Below, piece by piece: positions 5,760 through 6,880 of a stretch of DNA of 6,880 bases. The notes under the pieces are model-generated. The model saw only the letters and a program-made list of their open reading frames with translations. It did not search any database and was not told where the DNA came from. Location of the stretch: contig PQAN01000047.1 of the NCBI GenBank assembly GCA_003105285.1, forward strand, positions 1 to 6,880. Reading direction: 5' to 3'. The translations under genes and the position numbers were made by a program. Within the stretch, counting starts at the first letter, position 1; each line of letters starts with the position of its first letter. The DNA is from Methylocystaceae bacterium (lineage in GTDB: Bacteria > Pseudomonadota > Alphaproteobacteria > Rhizobiales > Beijerinckiaceae).

Positions 5760-6880
5760 CTCGCCTCGGCCGCGACCGAGGCGGCGGCCCCTCGCGCGAC
5801 CGCGCGCGCCTCGCGCAACAGATCGTACCACACGTTCACGGACAATCCCTGGGCGCGCTCCAGGTGCATCATCTTGTCCACGAAGCCGAGCATCAATCCC
5901 TCGCGCGGATGCTCGATCGAACCGGCTCGGCGCCGGTCGTCCTCGATGCTGACGCCGAGCAACGTGTTGGGTCCGTAACGCAGCAGCGCGTCATGCAGGG
6001 CGATGGCGTCTTCCTCGGTCAATTGCGAAAAGGTCGATTTGTAGACGAAGATTTTTTCGCCGGCGGTGAGGTCCTCGATCAGCTTGCGCTTGAGAAATTC
6101 GATGCGCCGGAGCTGCTGTTGAAGGATCGCGTCGGCGCGGACCGTGTCGATCCGAATAAAAGTGTGCGTCAGATAATAGCCGCGCGCGTCCTGGACCGCA
6201 TATTCGCCATTGTTGAGTTCCACGAGGCTCGTGAACGCCGAATCGCCGAGCGCTTCGAGGCCGTTCTCGAGCAGGTAGATTAAATTCTTCACGTTGCCCG
6301 AGGCCGCGAAACGGAATAGTCCGATCGGTTCGGCGCCGGCTTGGCGCTGGACGACCCCGAATTCGCAGTCGTCGCCCAATCCCTCGAAGCTGAACGCCAG
6401 CCCGCGCAAATCGTCGACAGCTTCTTTCGTCGCCTCCGATCGGCTCGCTTCGACGGCCGTCGTCTTCGGCGCGGAGGGAGACGCGTCCGGTGCCCCGCCC
6501 ACGAGACCCGCGCGCCAGATCGCGGTCCCGTGGGCGTTGCGGATATTCTCCTCGTCCGGCCAAAGACGATGCGCCGCATCCCAGCGCCGCACGGCCTCGG
6601 GCCAATCGTCGGCGACCTCGGCGTTGACCGCATAACTCAACCGCAACCCTATCTGATCGGGCCAGCGCTCGATGGCGCGCCGAAGCAGCCTGTCGCTCTC
6701 TTCAAGACGGTGGGCCGCGCGGAGAGCAGCCGCCGTCTGCTCGATACTGGCCTGGACGCCGTCGAATTTCGCGAGAACGGCGTTCCACCGCCGCTCGGCT
6801 TCGGCCCAGTCGCCCCGAGCCACGGCGGCATTCATATATTTGACGGCGACGTCGACATCGTCAGGAAAGGCGCTCACGAC
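5756..6880 (-). CDS. TPR protein with a conserved LGDDCEFG-type C-terminal domain, probably 5' partial
   Basis: The frame is open to the window edge. The first possible start is a GTG at 6877 with no visible ribosome binding site, so the true start is probably outside and more TPRs may precede it. From that GTG it has 373 residues. Residues 10-125 are TPR-like helix pairs (GDWAEAERRWNAVLAKF, DDWPEAVRRWDAAHRLWP). A Ser/Ala/Pro linker (125-150) follows. The domain at about 155-355 starts FEGLGDDCEFGVVQRQAGAE (164-183), with C171 in a conserved-looking setting, and continues through GLFRFA (186-191), GEKIFVYKSTFSQL (273-286) and NTLLGVSIEDD (304-314). I recall similar LGxxCEFGxxQR proteins in alphaproteobacterial glycan loci, and there is a loose likeness to the DUF1796 group (putative papain-like cysteine peptidases); neither is proof. 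No signal peptide or membrane span is seen. Its stop overlaps the start of the FkbH-like gene, so the two are co-translated and should share a pathway. Confidence 0.8.
   Translation of the reverse strand, partial: VVSAFPDDVDVAVKYMNAAVARGDWAEAERRWNAVLAKFDGVQASIEQTAAALRAAHRLEESDRLLRRAIERWPDQIGLRLSYAVNAEVADDWPEAVRRWDAAHRLWPDEENIRNAHGTAIWRAGLVGGAPDASPSAPKTTAVEASRSEATKEAVDDLRGLAFSFEGLGDDCEFGVVQRQAGAEPIGLFRFAASGNVKNLIYLLENGLEALGDSAFTSLVELNNGEYAVQDARGYYLTHTFIRIDTVRADAILQQQLRRIEFLKRKLIEDLTAGEKIFVYKSTFSQLTEEDAIALHDALLRYGPNTLLGVSIEDDRRRAGSIEHPREGLMLGFVDKMMHLERAQGLSVNVWYDLLREARAVARGAAASVAAEAR

Noticed and set aside
5760..5831. An upstream ATG at 5831 extending the FkbH-like protein by 24 residues
   Set aside because: The extension is Arg/Gly-rich, lies wholly within the upstream gene, and the ATGA overlap with GAGG at 5764-5767 favours the start at 5759.
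3537..5978. An 813-codon open frame on the plus strand, opposite the FkbH-like and acyl carrier genes
   Set aside because: It is antisense to two genes with complete catalytic motifs. Its protein is rich in Arg, Glu, Ala and Asp with no recognisable domain, as expected from the complement of GC-rich codons. No ribosome binding site of note precedes it.
1..6880. CRISPR arrays, tRNA or rRNA genes, insertion sequences and tandem repeats
   Set aside because: No spaced direct repeats, cloverleaf-like sequence, transposase motifs or terminal inverted repeats were seen on reading both strands.

Overview
The window comes from a GC-rich bacterium. Codon choice rich in GCG, CGC and GTC, together with the gene types, suggests an alphaproteobacterium, possibly of the Rhizobiales/methylotroph kind. 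That placement is a guess, because no rRNA or other marker gene is present. Every gene I can support is on the minus strand, so transcription runs from high to low coordinates.

In transcription order the layout is: (1) 6880-5756, a TPR protein with an unusual C-terminal domain, probably cut at its N-terminus by the window edge; (2) 5759-3843, an FkbH-type HAD-IIIC protein whose ATG overlaps the previous stop by four bases (ATGA); (3) 3839-3588, a stand-alone acyl carrier protein three bases further on; (4) 3538-3355, a short stretch that may be the wreck of a VOC/methylmalonyl-CoA-epimerase-like gene; (5) 3324-1795, a fusion of two hotdog (MaoC-like) units with a short-chain dehydrogenase; (6) 1630-1148, a secreted c-type cytochrome fragment that looks like the two ends of a much longer multiheme cytochrome/TPR protein joined by an internal deletion; (7) 851 to the window edge, a class I SAM-dependent methyltransferase with a GTG start, cut at its C-terminus.

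The first three genes form a tight, translationally coupled unit. FkbH proteins are known to load a three-carbon glycolytic intermediate onto an acyl carrier protein. With an ACP, a hydratase-like hotdog and an SDR reductase alongside, the simplest reading is a small non-ribosomal, PKS-independent route that builds and reduces or dehydrates an unusual acyl group on the carrier protein. That group could serve to decorate a surface glycan or another metabolite. The final acceptor is not visible here. The methyltransferase could tailor the product, but a decayed gene and about 300 bases of non-coding DNA separate it from the rest.

The two halves of the window differ. Genes 1-3 are very GC-rich and tightly packed. 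The part below about 3590 is less GC-rich, loosely spaced and carries two apparent gene remnants, which suggests a patchwork or eroding accessory locus.
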